Shown piece after piece: positions 26,608 through 38,117 of a DNA stretch of 64,000 nucleotides; the stretch's first letter is position 1; each line of letters opens with the position of its first letter. Below the pieces are notes generated by a model that was given only the letters and a program-made list of their open reading frames with translations, was not told the DNA's origin and did no database searches. This stretch comes from Streptomyces phaeolivaceus. Lineage in GTDB: Bacteria; Actinomycetota; Actinomycetes; Streptomycetales; Streptomycetaceae. Both the position numbers and the translations under genes were made by a program. The DNA is taken from NCBI RefSeq assembly GCF_009184865.1, contig NZ_CP045096.1, forward strand, positions 2,914,001 to 2,978,000. The letters run 5' to 3'.

Positions 26608-27849
26608 TCAGCCCACGACAGCGGTCAGCGGCAGACGGCGGAACTCGATCGTCTCGTACGGGCCCGTCGTGCCGGTCTCGTGGAGGAGGCCGACGTGGGT
26701 GCGGCCCAGGGCGACGAGGTCGGAGTAGGCGGCGGGGCGCTGCGAGAGTGTGGTGGCCCTGGTGAAGGTGGTGCCCCCGTCCGCGCTGCGCCAGACGGAC
26801 ATCGCGCGGCGCGTGGTGGGGTCGGAGGGGCCGGAGAAGAGCAGCGGGCCGCCGGAGGGGAGTGGGAGGACCGAGGCCTGGACGACGGGCACGTCCAGCA
26901 GGGTGGGCTGGACGGTGTACGGGCGGTCGAGGGAGTCTCCGCCGTCGCCGGAGTAGGCGTCGAGGCGGTTGCCTGGGCTCGTGCCGTGCTGGTCCCGGGC
27001 GCTGAAGTAGAGCCGTCCGTCGGGGAGTTCGGCCGCGATGTTCTCGTTGGCGTTGTCGAGGCCGTCGTAGGAGTCGTCGACGAAGCCGATCCGCCAGGTC
27101 CTGCCCCCGTCGTCGGAGTGGATCGCGTGGGCGCCGTAGTACCGGGGCTCCTGCCCGCTGTCCGCCGAGCCCGCCGGGGGCGCCGCCGAGTGGTTGGCGG
27201 GGACGACCAGGCGGCCCGCGTGCGGCCCCCGGGTGAGGGCGACGGCGTGGCCGGGGCCGGTCGCGTACCAGCGCCAGCCCGGGAGTTTCACGTCCGCCGT
27301 GATGTCCCGGGGAGCGGTGAAGCGGCGGCCGTCGTCCCTGCTGGTCTGCACGAAGACGCGGCGGCTCTGTTCGGCGGTCACCTCGCCCCGCATGATCTGC
27401 CCCTCGGTCACCGTGCCGCCGTTGTACGAGGTGACGAGCACGACCCGGCCGGTCCTCGGATCGACCACCGGCGCCGGGTTGCCCCGGGTGTCGCCCTGCC
27501 CGGCGGCCACCACCCTCAGCGGGCCCCAGGTGCAGCCGCCGTCGCCCGACCGCCTGAGGACGACGTCGATGTTGCCCGTGTCCCCGGCCCCGTTCCGCCG
27601 GCCCTCCGCGAAGGCCAGCACGGTGCCGGAGCGGGTGGTGACGGCGGCGGGGATGCGGTACGTGTCGTAGCCGCCCTGCCCCGAGACGTACGGCACGGAG
27701 GAGACGCAGCCACGGGTGGGGAACGTGGGGGCGGCGACGGCGGTGGTGGCGGCGGCGAGCAGTGCGGTGGCCGCGGCCAGCGCGGCGGCCGTACGGCGGG
27801 TGAGGGACGTGAGGGGGATGGACGTGAGGGGGATGGGCGTGATCGGCAC
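26608..27849 (-). CDS. Secreted sialidase (exo-alpha-sialidase, GH33)
   Basis: A protein of 413 residues. An N-terminal signal peptide (LTRRTAAALAAATALLAAAT, cleavage near AVA) precedes a six-bladed propeller with the YRIP motif (family FRIP) and at least four Asp boxes (SGDGGCTW, SRDDGRRF, SDDGGRTW, SADGGTTF). Arginines of the carboxylate triad are plausible at YRIP and in the EPRYYGAH and RRAMSVWR regions. It would release terminal sialic acids from glycans outside the cell. The first codons include a 15-bp tandem repeat (ATCCCCCTCACGTCC). It ends three bases from the lyase gene end. Confidence 0.9.
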   Translation of the reverse strand: MPITPIPLTSIPLTSLTRRTAAALAAATALLAAATTAVAAPTFPTRGCVSSVPYVSGQGGYDTYRIPAAVTTRSGTVLAFAEGRRNGAGDTGNIDVVLRRSGDGGCTWGPLRVVAAGQGDTRGNPAPVVDPRTGRVVLVTSYNGGTVTEGQIMRGEVTAEQSRRVFVQTSRDDGRRFTAPRDITADVKLPGWRWYATGPGHAVALTRGPHAGRLVVPANHSAAPPAGSADSGQEPRYYGAHAIHSDDGGRTWRIGFVDDSYDGLDNANENIAAELPDGRLYFSARDQHGTSPGNRLDAYSGDGGDSLDRPYTVQPTLLDVPVVQASVLPLPSGGPLLFSGPSDPTTRRAMSVWRSADGGTTFTRATTLSQRPAAYSDLVALGRTHVGLLHETGTTGPYETIEFRRLPLTAVVG

Positions 27850-27970
27850 GGCGGCGGCTCCCCGGACGTGGTGACGGGACCCAGGACATGGGACGTCGGA
27901 TGTCCGGTGAACCTAATGCGCCCCCTGTGGTCCGGCAACAGGGCTGAGCCGATCGGGTATTGACGAGGCG

Positions 27971-28651
27971 TCAGACCACGCCCGGTGTCACCATCCCCGA
28001 CTCGTACGCCACGATCACCAGCTGGGCGCGGTCCCGGGCGCCGAGTTTGCCCATGATGCGGCTGACGTGGGTCTTGGCGGTCAGCGGGCTGAGGCCGAGG
28101 GTGTCGGCGATCTCGGTGTTGTTGAGGCCGCGCGCGACGAGGGTGAGGACCTCCTTCTCCCGGTCGGAGAGGCCCTCGGGGCCGCCGTCGGGCAGGACCG
28201 GCGGCGCGGTGGGGCTGCGGAGCAGCCGGGCGATGAGACGGGCCGTGGGGCCCGGGGAGAGGAGGGCCTCGCCGGCGGCCACCGTACGGATGGCGTCGAG
28301 GAGTTCGGCCGGGCGCGTGTCCTTGACGAGGAAGCCGGAGGCACCGGCCCGCAGGGCCTCCACGACGTGCTCGTCCGTGTCGTACGTCGTCAGCACCAGG
28401 ACCCGTACGCCCGCGAGGTCCTCGTCCGCCGCGATCAGCCGGGTCGCCTCGATGCCGTCCAGGTCGGGCATCCGCAGGTCCATGACGACCAGATCGGCCC
28501 GCGCGGTCCGCGCCAGCTCCACCGCCTCCCGGCCGGTCCCCGCCTGCCCCACCACCTCCATGTCCCGCGCCGACTCCACGAGCATGGCGAACGCGGCCCG
28601 TACGAGGGTCTGGTCGTCGGCGAGGAGGACACGGATCACGCGCTCGGTCAT
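27971..28651 (-). CDS. LuxR/NarL-family response regulator
   Basis: A protein of 226 residues. The receiver domain has DD at 12-13, the phosphorylation site D58 (VVMDLRMPD) and the Lys in VKD; the C-terminal LuxR helix-turn-helix reads LSDREKEVLTLVARGLNNTEIADTL. It is the partner of the histidine kinase whose gene overlaps its start by four bases. Together they probably control the MMPL exporter gene upstream or other membrane stress genes. The ATG was chosen at the receiver start; the open frame extends further but only as a shadow. Confidence 0.93.
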   Translation of the reverse strand: MTERVIRVLLADDQTLVRAAFAMLVESARDMEVVGQAGTGREAVELARTARADLVVMDLRMPDLDGIEATRLIAADEDLAGVRVLVLTTYDTDEHVVEALRAGASGFLVKDTRPAELLDAIRTVAAGEALLSPGPTARLIARLLRSPTAPPVLPDGGPEGLSDREKEVLTLVARGLNNTEIADTLGLSPLTAKTHVSRIMGKLGARDRAQLVIVAYESGMVTPGVV

Positions 28652-29922
28652 CGGGCCGCCCTCCGCTCGGCGGCGACCACGACCACGGGCCGCTCCGCCG
28701 GTCCGCCCAGCGGCAGCACCGCCTCCACCTCGAAGCCGCCGCCCGTGCGGGGCCCGGCCTCCAGCGTGCCGCCCACACTGCGGGCCCGCTCCCGCATCCC
28801 GAGGATCCCGAAACCGGAACCTTCCATCGCGCCCCCCGCGGCTCCGCCCACCCCGTCGTCCGTCACCCGCACCCGGAGCGCGCCCTCCCCGGCCCGCAGC
28901 TCCACCCGTATCGCCAAGTCCGCTCCCCCGTGCCGTACGGCGTTGGTCAGTGCCTCCTGCACGATCCGGTAGGCGGCGGCGCCCACCCCGGACGGCACCC
29001 CGTCCGCCGCGACCGTGATGTCCACGCGGGCGCCCGCCGTGCGGGCCGCGTCGACGAGGTCGGCGAGGCCGTCGAGGCCCGGCAGCGGGCCCCGGTCGCC
29101 GGTGCCCGCGCGGTCGGACTCGCGCAGCACCTCCAGTGTGCCGCGCAGTTCGCCGCGGGCGGTCCGGCAGGTCTCGGCGATGTCGTCGAGGGCCGTGGCG
29201 ACGGCGGCGCGGTCGAGGCGGTCGGGGTCGGCGGCCAGGACGTGCGCGGCGACGGAGGTCTGCACACCGACGAGCGTGATGCTGTGGGCGAGCAGATCGT
29301 GCAGGTCGCGGGCGATCCGCAGACGCTCCTCCGCGACCCGTCGCCGCGCCTCCTCCTCCCGGGTGCGTTCGGCGCGCTCGGCGCGTTCGACGACGGAGGC
29401 GACGTACTGGCTGTGGACGCGGACGTATCCGCCGAAGATCAGGACGGAGACGATCCAGCCGGAGATCCGCAGGAACTCCGGCAGCTCGTGCGGCGTGAAC
29501 AGGGCGTTGACGAGCAGGGTGAACGCCACGACGGCGGCGCCGTTGAGCAGGGTGCGGCGGGCCGTGCCGCTCACCGCGACGGTGTAGAGCACCAGCATGG
29601 CCGGGGCCACGGCGGCGGTGTGGTTGTTGTCGAGCATGTGGTACGGGGCGACCAGCGCCACCAGCGTCCAGAGCATGAGGACCGGCCGGCGGCGGCGCCA
29701 CACGAGCGGCACATGGACGGCGAGCAGCAGCGCGAACCCGAGCGGGTCCGGCACCCGCCCGTCCCCCTTGATCACCACGGCGGCCACACAGTCGACGACG
29801 GCCAGGGCGGCGGCGAGGTAGGCGTCGTGGCGCAGGGCGTCGGCGCCGGTGGCCCTCCGCAGCCGTTCGACGAGCCCCGGTCCGATCCTCGTCGTGCCCA
29901 TGGTTGCCGTCACACCGCTCAT
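28648..29922 (-). CDS. Sensor histidine kinase (HisKA_3 type)
   Basis: A protein of 424 residues with about five or six N-terminal membrane segments, a coiled linker rich in Glu/Arg (RAERAERTREEEARRR), the HisKA_3 H-box RDLHDLLAHS with the phospho-His near 205, and an HATPase domain with DDGVGGAAGG and GFGILGMRER. It transfers phosphate to the overlapping response regulator. The short loops suggest it senses a membrane-linked signal. The ATGA overlap with the regulator gene shows one transcript, and the MMPL gene lies 62 bp upstream. Confidence 0.92.
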   Translation of the reverse strand: MSGVTATMGTTRIGPGLVERLRRATGADALRHDAYLAAALAVVDCVAAVVIKGDGRVPDPLGFALLLAVHVPLVWRRRRPVLMLWTLVALVAPYHMLDNNHTAAVAPAMLVLYTVAVSGTARRTLLNGAAVVAFTLLVNALFTPHELPEFLRISGWIVSVLIFGGYVRVHSQYVASVVERAERAERTREEEARRRVAEERLRIARDLHDLLAHSITLVGVQTSVAAHVLAADPDRLDRAAVATALDDIAETCRTARGELRGTLEVLRESDRAGTGDRGPLPGLDGLADLVDAARTAGARVDITVAADGVPSGVGAAAYRIVQEALTNAVRHGGADLAIRVELRAGEGALRVRVTDDGVGGAAGGAMEGSGFGILGMRERARSVGGTLEAGPRTGGGFEVEAVLPLGGPAERPVVVVAAERRAAR

Positions 29923-29984
29923 CCTCCGTCAGGAGGGCGCCCTTCCGGGAGGGAAGGGCGCCCGTGGGTGGTCGCCGTCAGGTT

Positions 29985-32087
29985 TCAGTGGCCGACCGCC
30001 ACGCGTTCCCGGTCCGTGGCCTCGCCCGGCGGTGGTTCCACCGGGTGCGCCGGTTCCCGGGAGAGCGGTCCGGGCCACCACACCTTGCGCCGCAGGGCCA
30101 CGCTCGCGCTGGTCACGAGGTAGGTGCGGACCAGGAAGGTGTCGAGGAGGACGCCGACCGCGATGACGAAGCCCAGTTCGACGAGGGGGACGAGGCCCAT
30201 GTTGAGCAGCACGGCGAAGGTGGCGGCCAGGACGAGCCCGGCGGAGGCGATGACCCCGCCGGTGGTGCGGAGCGCGGTGAGCGCGGCGGCGGTGGGTTCG
30301 GCTCCGGCGAGGGACTCCTCGCGCATCCGGTGCATCAGGAAGATGCCGTAGTCGACGCCGAGGGCGACGAGGAAGACGAAGGAGAGCAGTCCGAGCCCGG
30401 GGTCGGTGCCCTCGAAGCCGAGGACCGGTCCGAAGACCAGTCCGCCGATGCCGAGCGAGGCCGCCCACACCGCGACCACGGCGGCGACCAGCAGCAGCGG
30501 CGCGACCAGGCTCCGCAGCAGCGCGACCAGGATGAGCAGCACGGACACGAGCACGATCGGTACGACGACCAGCCGGTCCCGGGCGTTGGTGTCCTTCAGG
30601 TCGAGCTGTTCGGCGCTGGGCCCGCCGACGTAGGACTCGGGGAGGGCGTCCCGCAGCGCCTCGATGGTGGCGGTCTCGGCGGCCGACTGCGGCGCGCTCC
30701 TCGCGACGACGGAGATCTCGGTCCAGCCGCCGCCCGTGCGGCCCCGTTCGACCGCCGCGATCCCCTGCCGTCCCTCGATCTCGGCGATCGTGGCGTCGGC
30801 GCGCCCGGCCGGGGTGATGACGGAGATCGGCTGGGTGCCCTGTCCGGGGAAGGCGCGGCCGAGGGTCTCCATGGCGGCGACCGACTCGGGCTTGTCGACG
30901 AAGGAGTCCTCCTGCTTCAGCGAGCCCGGCAGATTGAGCGTGCCGAGGGCGAGCGCGCCCAGCAGGACGGCCCCGCCCGCCAGCACGGTCAGGGGCCGCC
31001 GCCCGGCGGAGGATCCCATCGCCGAGAACAGGCTCCGCCGCTGCTTGGGCTCACTGCCGTACGCCGGGACGAGCGGCCAGAACACCCGGCGGCCCAGCAG
31101 GACGAGCAGGGCGGGCAGCAGGGTGAGCATGGCGAGGAGGGCGCACAGGACGCCGACCGTCCCGAGCGGGCCCATGCCCCGGCTGCTGTTGAGGTCGGCG
31201 GCGAGCAGGCACAGCAGCCCGGCGGCGACCGTCCCGGAGGAGGCGAGCACGGCGGGCCCGCAGCCGCGCAGGGCGACCCTCATCGCCTCGTACGGCCGCT
31301 CGATGCGCCGGAGTTCCTCGCGGTAGCGGGAGACGAGGAGCAGGGCGTAGTCGGTGCCCGCGCCGAAGACGAGGATGGTCATCACGCCCGAGCTCTGCCC
31401 GGACACGGTCGTCCCGAAGGCCTGGTTGAGCCCGTAGGCGACGCCCATCGACAGGAAGTCCGCGATCCCGGCGACGACGAGCGGCACCAGCCACAGCACG
31501 GGGCTGCGGTAGATGACGATCAGCAGGACGGCGACGACGGCGACGGTGGTGTAGAGCAGGGGCCCGCCAAGGGAGTCGTAGACCTTGCCCGCGTCGGTGG
31601 CGAGGGCGCCGGACCCGCCGACCTCGACGGTCAACCCGCCCTCGCTGTGCGCGACTTCACGCACCCGCTCGACGAACGCGTCCCGCAGCTCCTCGTCCGT
31701 CCCCGGGCCGTTGCTCGCGACCGGGTACATGAGGGTGGTCCCGTCCGGCGAGGGCACCCCCTCCGGGGCGGCGGCCAGTCGGTACCGCTGCCCGATCTCG
31801 GCGATCTGCGCCTCGACGGCGGTCCGGTCGGCGGCCGTCAGCCCGCCGTCCCGGTGGTAGACGAGCACCAGCTCGGTGCTCTCGCCGCCGGGCAACCGGT
31901 CCTGGATCTCGGCGACTTGGGTGGAGTCCGCGCTCGCCGGCAGATAGTCCACGGCCCGGTCGTTCTGCACCTCGGACAGTTTCGCCGCGAACGGCGAGAC
32001 CACGGCGAGCAGCACCACCCACAGACCGAGCACCAGCCAGGGCACGGCTCGCCGGCGCGTACGTACGTTTGTCTCTCCGGACCCCAT
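29985..32087 (-). CDS. MMPL-family RND transporter
   Basis: A protein of 700 residues with two repeats of one helix, a large extracytoplasmic loop and five helices, as in MmpL/RND exporters. Recognisable are the N-terminal RAVPWLVLGLWVVLLAV, the TM4-like FGAGTDYALLLVSRYREEL and the second-half LVALGVDYGIFLMHRMREE proton-relay segments. These export lipids or hydrophobic compounds. The ATG has GGAGGGGG upstream. It is followed by the histidine kinase and response regulator genes on the same strand, so the three are likely one unit, although a promoter in the 62-bp gap cannot be excluded. Confidence 0.9.
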   Translation of the reverse strand: MGSGETNVRTRRRAVPWLVLGLWVVLLAVVSPFAAKLSEVQNDRAVDYLPASADSTQVAEIQDRLPGGESTELVLVYHRDGGLTAADRTAVEAQIAEIGQRYRLAAAPEGVPSPDGTTLMYPVASNGPGTDEELRDAFVERVREVAHSEGGLTVEVGGSGALATDAGKVYDSLGGPLLYTTVAVVAVLLIVIYRSPVLWLVPLVVAGIADFLSMGVAYGLNQAFGTTVSGQSSGVMTILVFGAGTDYALLLVSRYREELRRIERPYEAMRVALRGCGPAVLASSGTVAAGLLCLLAADLNSSRGMGPLGTVGVLCALLAMLTLLPALLVLLGRRVFWPLVPAYGSEPKQRRSLFSAMGSSAGRRPLTVLAGGAVLLGALALGTLNLPGSLKQEDSFVDKPESVAAMETLGRAFPGQGTQPISVITPAGRADATIAEIEGRQGIAAVERGRTGGGWTEISVVARSAPQSAAETATIEALRDALPESYVGGPSAEQLDLKDTNARDRLVVVPIVLVSVLLILVALLRSLVAPLLLVAAVVAVWAASLGIGGLVFGPVLGFEGTDPGLGLLSFVFLVALGVDYGIFLMHRMREESLAGAEPTAAALTALRTTGGVIASAGLVLAATFAVLLNMGLVPLVELGFVIAVGVLLDTFLVRTYLVTSASVALRRKVWWPGPLSREPAHPVEPPPGEATDRERVAVGH

Positions 32088-32246
32088 GACGGGTCCCCCT
32101 CCCTCGGCGGTGTCTGGACGTTCACCAGACTCCCGGCGCGAACGCCCCGATTCGTCGGGCGCCAGGGCGAGTTGAGGGGTACTGCGAGGGGTGACCCGGA
32201 GGGTGCGTTACTCCCTGGGGAGTACGGCGGGGCGGGGGCGGGAACG

Positions 32247-32978
32247 TTACGACGGGGTCCGGGCCGCCGCCAGCAGCCGGGTCACGTCGTCGGAGCAGAT
32301 CGTGAGGGCCGCTCCGACCGTGGCCAGCGCGTCCCGTTCGGCCGGGGTGTACGGGCCGTCCGCCAGGGCGATCCGGGCGCCCTGGAGCAGGATCGCCTCG
32401 CGGCCGGTCGGGGCGAGGTGGGGGGCCAGCGGGTCCAGGGCCTCGTGCAGCTCTATGGCGAGGCCGGGGCCGCAGGGCTCGCCATAGACCCGTCCGGTGT
32501 CGGCGGCCAACGCCTCCACCAGGGCGCCGAGTTGGTCCTCGGTGCAGTCGTCGAACCCGGCCGAGCGGACGGCGGTCGCGGCGACGCTCAGCGAGGGGCG
32601 GGAGCAGGTGCCGCTCGCCGCGAGGACGGCCAGGGCGACCGTGTGGACGGCGTCGCGGAGCATCGCGGCGAAGCGGGTGGTGGTGGGGTGGTCGAGGACG
32701 TCCGTGGCGTAGTGGTGGCGGCAGGCCGCGCACTCCACCACGGGCCCGGTCTCGCCGCGCGGCAGCACGGGGACGCCGAGGAGGGTGAAGCGGCGGCGGC
32801 CGGTGAGGCGTTGGTAGTTGCGGTCGCCTCCGCAGCCCGGACAGAAGAACTCGCCGTCACCGACGCCCGTCCACGCGATCCGGGTGCCCATCACCCGCGA
32901 CAGACCGGTGGCACGGCTGGTGCACCCGGCGCGGGCGAGCGCGGCGGCATCGCCGATCGGGTCCCGTCCTGGCAGCAC
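32247..32978 (-). CDS. TerB-like protein with N-terminal zinc ribbon
   Basis: A protein of 243 residues. Two Cys pairs (CPGCGGDRNY ... CAAC) form a zinc ribbon near residues 45-85. The C-terminal half matches the all-helical TerB fold (ILLQGARIALADGPYTPAERDALATVGAAL), a family linked to metal and stress responses. GTG 32978 has GGAGGTG upstream; an internal ATG at codon 30 is less likely. It is a single gene between the MMPL exporter and leuA. Its role is not known. Confidence 0.75.
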   Translation of the reverse strand: MLPGRDPIGDAAALARAGCTSRATGLSRVMGTRIAWTGVGDGEFFCPGCGGDRNYQRLTGRRRFTLLGVPVLPRGETGPVVECAACRHHYATDVLDHPTTTRFAAMLRDAVHTVALAVLAASGTCSRPSLSVAATAVRSAGFDDCTEDQLGALVEALAADTGRVYGEPCGPGLAIELHEALDPLAPHLAPTGREAILLQGARIALADGPYTPAERDALATVGAALTICSDDVTRLLAAARTPS

Positions 32979-33143
32979 GTCGCACCTCCGTCACTCCCCC
33001 ACACACGGCCCTGGGCGCGGGAAGGTGCACTCTCGGCATCATCGCCGCGCTTGCGTGATGTTAGCCACATTGGTGAGGCGTAGTCAGTACTCCGGACGAG
33101 GCCTCCCCACGACGATCACAGGGTTTGGCCGGTAAACGACGGG

Positions 33144-33172
33144 CCCCGCCCACCGGATTCCGGTGAACGGGG
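33144..33172 (-). terminator. Hairpin downstream of leuA
   Basis: CCCCG-(tt)-CACCGG-(aa/t)-CCGGTG-CGGGG forms a strong hairpin 25 bases beyond the leuA stop on the minus strand. The plus-strand side is followed by TTTT. Confidence 0.6.
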
Positions 33173-33196
33173 TTTTCAAACCGCCGGTCAGGCTGG

Positions 33197-35167
<1,971 letters not shown>

Positions 35168-35260
35168 TCAGTAACACGACGCGGACGATACGCAACCCAT
35201 ACGGCGACATTTCACCAATCATGGTTGCCCCCAGTGACACACCCCCGACGGAGTGCAACC

Positions 35261-36340
35261 GTGTCAGCCATGACGACCAACGGGGGCCACGAGCCCGTCT
35301 TCTGCACCGTCGTACCACCACACGTCCTCGACAAGCTCTCCCAGGCCGAGGACCCGGCCCTCGCGGGCGCCGCGCGCAAGACCCTGGAGCGCGACGCCTT
35401 CGAGCGCACCCACCGCCGGTTGACCACGGTCATCGGCGCCCCGAGCATCGCCGCGCCCGCGGGCGCCGAGACCGGCACCCCGCACCGCACCATCCACGAC
35501 GCCCGCCACGGCACGGACCTGCCCGGCCGCAAGGTGCGCGGCGAGGGCGAGGCACCCGGCAAGGACGCCACGGTCAACCGCGCGTACGCGGGCCTGGGAG
35601 CCACGTACGAACTGTTCTGGAAGTCCTTCGAGCGGGACTCGATCGACGGCAACGGGCTGCCGCTGGACGCGACCGTGCACTACGACCGCGACTACAACAA
35701 CGCCTTCTGGAACGGCGAGCAGATGGTGTTCGGCGACGGCGACGGCGAGATCTTCCTCGACTTCACCATCCCGATCGACGTCATCGGCCACGAACTGAGC
35801 CACGGCGTCACCCAGTACACGGCGAACCTCACGTACTTCGGCCAGCCCGGCGCGCTGAACGAGTCGATGTCGGACGTCTTCGGCGCCCTGATCAAGCAGT
35901 ACACGCTCGGCCAGACCGCCGCCGAGGCGGACTGGCTGATCGGCGCGGGCCTGCTGGCACCCCGTGTCACGGGGGTCGCGCTCCGCTCGATGAAGGCCCC
36001 GGGCACGGCGTACGACGACGACGTCCTCGGCAAGGACCCGCAGCCCGCGACCATGGACGACTATGTCCGCACCGGCCGCGACAACGGCGGCGTGCACATC
36101 AACTCCGGCATCCCCAACCACGCGTTCTACCTCGCGGCCACGGCCCTCGGCGGGCACGCCTGGGAGCGGGCCGGGCAGATCTGGTACGACGTCCTCACCG
36201 GCGGCGAACTGGGCAAGCAGGCCCTCTTCCCCGACTTCGCCACACTCACCGTGAAGGCCGCGAGGGCGCGCTACGGCGAGGGCGACGAACTGACGGCGGT
36301 ACTGAAGGCCTGGGAGCAGGTGGGCGTGCGGACGCTGTAG
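35261..36340 (+). CDS. M4-family metalloprotease, protealysin-like
   Basis: A thermolysin-type zinc protease of 359 residues. The zinc site is HELSH (in VIGHELSHGVTQY) plus the downstream Glu in LNESMSDVFG; the C-terminal catalytic His is in GGVHINSGIPNHAFY. The short propeptide carries PPHVLDKL, typical of protealysin-like enzymes, and there is no signal peptide, as in that subgroup. GTG 35261 is preferred because GGAG lies 6 bases upstream; an ATG at 35270 is in frame. The following gene encodes its likely inhibitor. Confidence 0.92.
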   Translation: MSAMTTNGGHEPVFCTVVPPHVLDKLSQAEDPALAGAARKTLERDAFERTHRRLTTVIGAPSIAAPAGAETGTPHRTIHDARHGTDLPGRKVRGEGEAPGKDATVNRAYAGLGATYELFWKSFERDSIDGNGLPLDATVHYDRDYNNAFWNGEQMVFGDGDGEIFLDFTIPIDVIGHELSHGVTQYTANLTYFGQPGALNESMSDVFGALIKQYTLGQTAAEADWLIGAGLLAPRVTGVALRSMKAPGTAYDDDVLGKDPQPATMDDYVRTGRDNGGVHINSGIPNHAFYLAATALGGHAWERAGQIWYDVLTGGELGKQALFPDFATLTVKAARARYGEGDELTAVLKAWEQVGVRTL

Positions 36341-36360
36341 TTCCGTACTAGACAGGACCC

Positions 36361-36627
36361 ATGCGTATTCAAGTGCGGCGCACGGGCGGCTTCGCGGGCA
36401 TCGAGCGGCACGCGGTGGTGGACACCACCGGGCGGCCCGATGCCCCCGTCTGGCGAGCCCTGGCCGAACGGGCACTCTCCGCCGGCCGGGGCTCGCCACC
36501 GCTCGGGGTGCCGGACGGCTTCTCGTACGAGATCACGGTGGACGGCAGGGTCGTGCACTGCGCGGACCCCGGGCTGTCGGAGGACCAGCGGGAGCTGATC
36601 AGAAAGGTGCTCAAGGAGGGTGCGTGA
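36361..36627 (+). CDS. Emfourin-like inhibitor of the M4 protease
   Basis: A small acidic-basic protein of 88 residues (MRIQVRRTGGFAGIERHAVV ... EDQRELIRKVLKEGA). Emfourins are slow-binding inhibitors encoded directly downstream of protealysin-like protease genes, and both size and position fit. The gene starts 20 bp after the protease stop, in the same operon. No signal peptide, which suits an intracellular inhibitor that protects the cell from its partner. Confidence 0.8.
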   Translation: MRIQVRRTGGFAGIERHAVVDTTGRPDAPVWRALAERALSAGRGSPPLGVPDGFSYEITVDGRVVHCADPGLSEDQRELIRKVLKEGA

Positions 36628-36696
36628 GCGGGCACTTCCCCCCTCCCGCGCCCTCGGGCGTTGACTTCCCTTACCCGTGGTACGGATGATCCGCTC

Positions 36697-38049
36697 ATGG
36701 CGACCAATCCGACGGACTCGACGAGCCCGACGAACCCGATACCCCAGTTCCCGGCAGGCTTCCTGTGGGGCGTCTCGACCTCCGCGCATCAGATCGAGGG
36801 GGCCTCGGGCGAGCGCGAGCCGTCCGTGTGGGACGCCTTCTCGGCCGGGGCGGGTCACATCAAGGACGGCTCGACGGCGGAGGTGGCCTGCGACCACTTC
36901 CACCGCTACCCCGAGGACGTGGCCCTGCTGCGCGACCTGGGCGTGGGCGCGTACCGCTTCTCGATCTCCTGGCCGAGGGTGAACACACCGAACGGCCTGG
37001 ACTTCTACGACCGGCTGGTGGACGAACTCGTGAGCGCGGGCGTACGCCCCGTGCCGACCCTCTTCCACTGGGACCTGCCGTCCTCGCTGGAGGAGGCGGG
37101 CGGCTGGCTGAACCGGGACACGGCCGAGCGGTTCGCGGAGTACGCCGCCGTGGTGGCCGCCCGGCTCGGCGACCGGGTCACCAAGTGGATCACCATCAAC
37201 GAGCCCGCCGAGCACACACTGCTGGGCCACGCGCTCGGCACCCACGCCCCCGGCAAGCAGCTGATGTTCGACGCGCTCCCGGCCGCCCACCACCAGCTGT
37301 TGGGCCACGGTCTCGCCGTACGGGCCCTGCGCGCGGCCGGAGTCACGGACATCGGCATCGCCAACTCGCACGGGCCGACCTGGGCGGCGTCCCAGGCCCA
37401 GCCGGACGTGGAGGCGGCCGGCTTCTACGACCTGCTGCTGAACCGCCTGTTCGCGGAGCCGGTGCTGCTGGGCGAATACCCGGAGGGGATAGGCGAGTTG
37501 ATGCCGGGCACGGACATCGACTCCGACCTGAAGACGATCTCCGAGCCGATCGACTGGTACGGCGTCAACTACTACGCGCCGACCCGTGTCGGGGCGCCCG
37601 AGGGCGCGGACATCGAGTTCGGCGGTGTCTCCATCCCCGCCGAACTCCCCTTCACCGTCAAGCAGATCGAGAACGTCCCCACCACCGACTTCGGCTGGCC
37701 GGTCGTCCCCGAGGGCCTCACCGAGCTTCTGACGGACTTCCACACGCGCTACGGCGACCGGCTGCCCCCCGTCGTCATCACCGAGAACGGCTGCTCCTAC
37801 GACGGCATCGACGACCAGCAGCGCATCGCCTACCTCGACACCCACATCCGCGCGCTGCACCGCGCGTCCGAGGCGGGCGTCGACATCCGCGGCTACTTCG
37901 TCTGGTCCCTCCTGGACAACTTCGAGTGGGCGGAGGGATACGCCCGCCGCTTCGGCCTGGTCCACGTGGACTACGAGACGCAGAAGCGAACCCCGAAGTC
38001 GTCGTACGCCTGGTACCGGGAGGTGCTGAGGGCGCAGAGCGGGGGGTGA
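36697..38049 (+). CDS. GH1 family beta-glucosidase
   Basis: A glycoside hydrolase of 450 residues. The N-terminal FPAGFLWGVSTSAHQIEG is the GH1 signature region, the acid/base Glu is in WITINEPAEH and the nucleophile in VVITENGCSY. It hydrolyses beta-glucosides such as cellobiose in the cytoplasm. The ATG is about 70 bp after the emfourin stop; a TTGACT lies 30 bases upstream as a possible -35. A dispersed palindromic repeat interrupted by an IS follows the gene. No sugar transporter is adjacent. Confidence 0.93.
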   Translation: MATNPTDSTSPTNPIPQFPAGFLWGVSTSAHQIEGASGEREPSVWDAFSAGAGHIKDGSTAEVACDHFHRYPEDVALLRDLGVGAYRFSISWPRVNTPNGLDFYDRLVDELVSAGVRPVPTLFHWDLPSSLEEAGGWLNRDTAERFAEYAAVVAARLGDRVTKWITINEPAEHTLLGHALGTHAPGKQLMFDALPAAHHQLLGHGLAVRALRAAGVTDIGIANSHGPTWAASQAQPDVEAAGFYDLLLNRLFAEPVLLGEYPEGIGELMPGTDIDSDLKTISEPIDWYGVNYYAPTRVGAPEGADIEFGGVSIPAELPFTVKQIENVPTTDFGWPVVPEGLTELLTDFHTRYGDRLPPVVITENGCSYDGIDDQQRIAYLDTHIRALHRASEAGVDIRGYFVWSLLDNFEWAEGYARRFGLVHVDYETQKRTPKSSYAWYREVLRAQSGG

Positions 38050-38059
38050 CTTGGGGCGG

Positions 38060-38117
38060 GGGGCGACTGCGGGTCCGGTGGGGGCTTCTCGCGCAGTTCC
38101 CCGCGCCCCTTAAGGGC
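38060..38117. repeat. Left half of a long dispersed palindrome
   Basis: GCGGGTCCGGTGGGGGCTTC and the following CGCGCAGTTCCCCGCGCCCC are complementary to bases 39690-39731 on the other side of the IS. Together they form a palindrome with arms of about 40 bases, the common Streptomyces intergenic repeat, probably once the terminator of the glucosidase gene. Confidence 0.85.
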
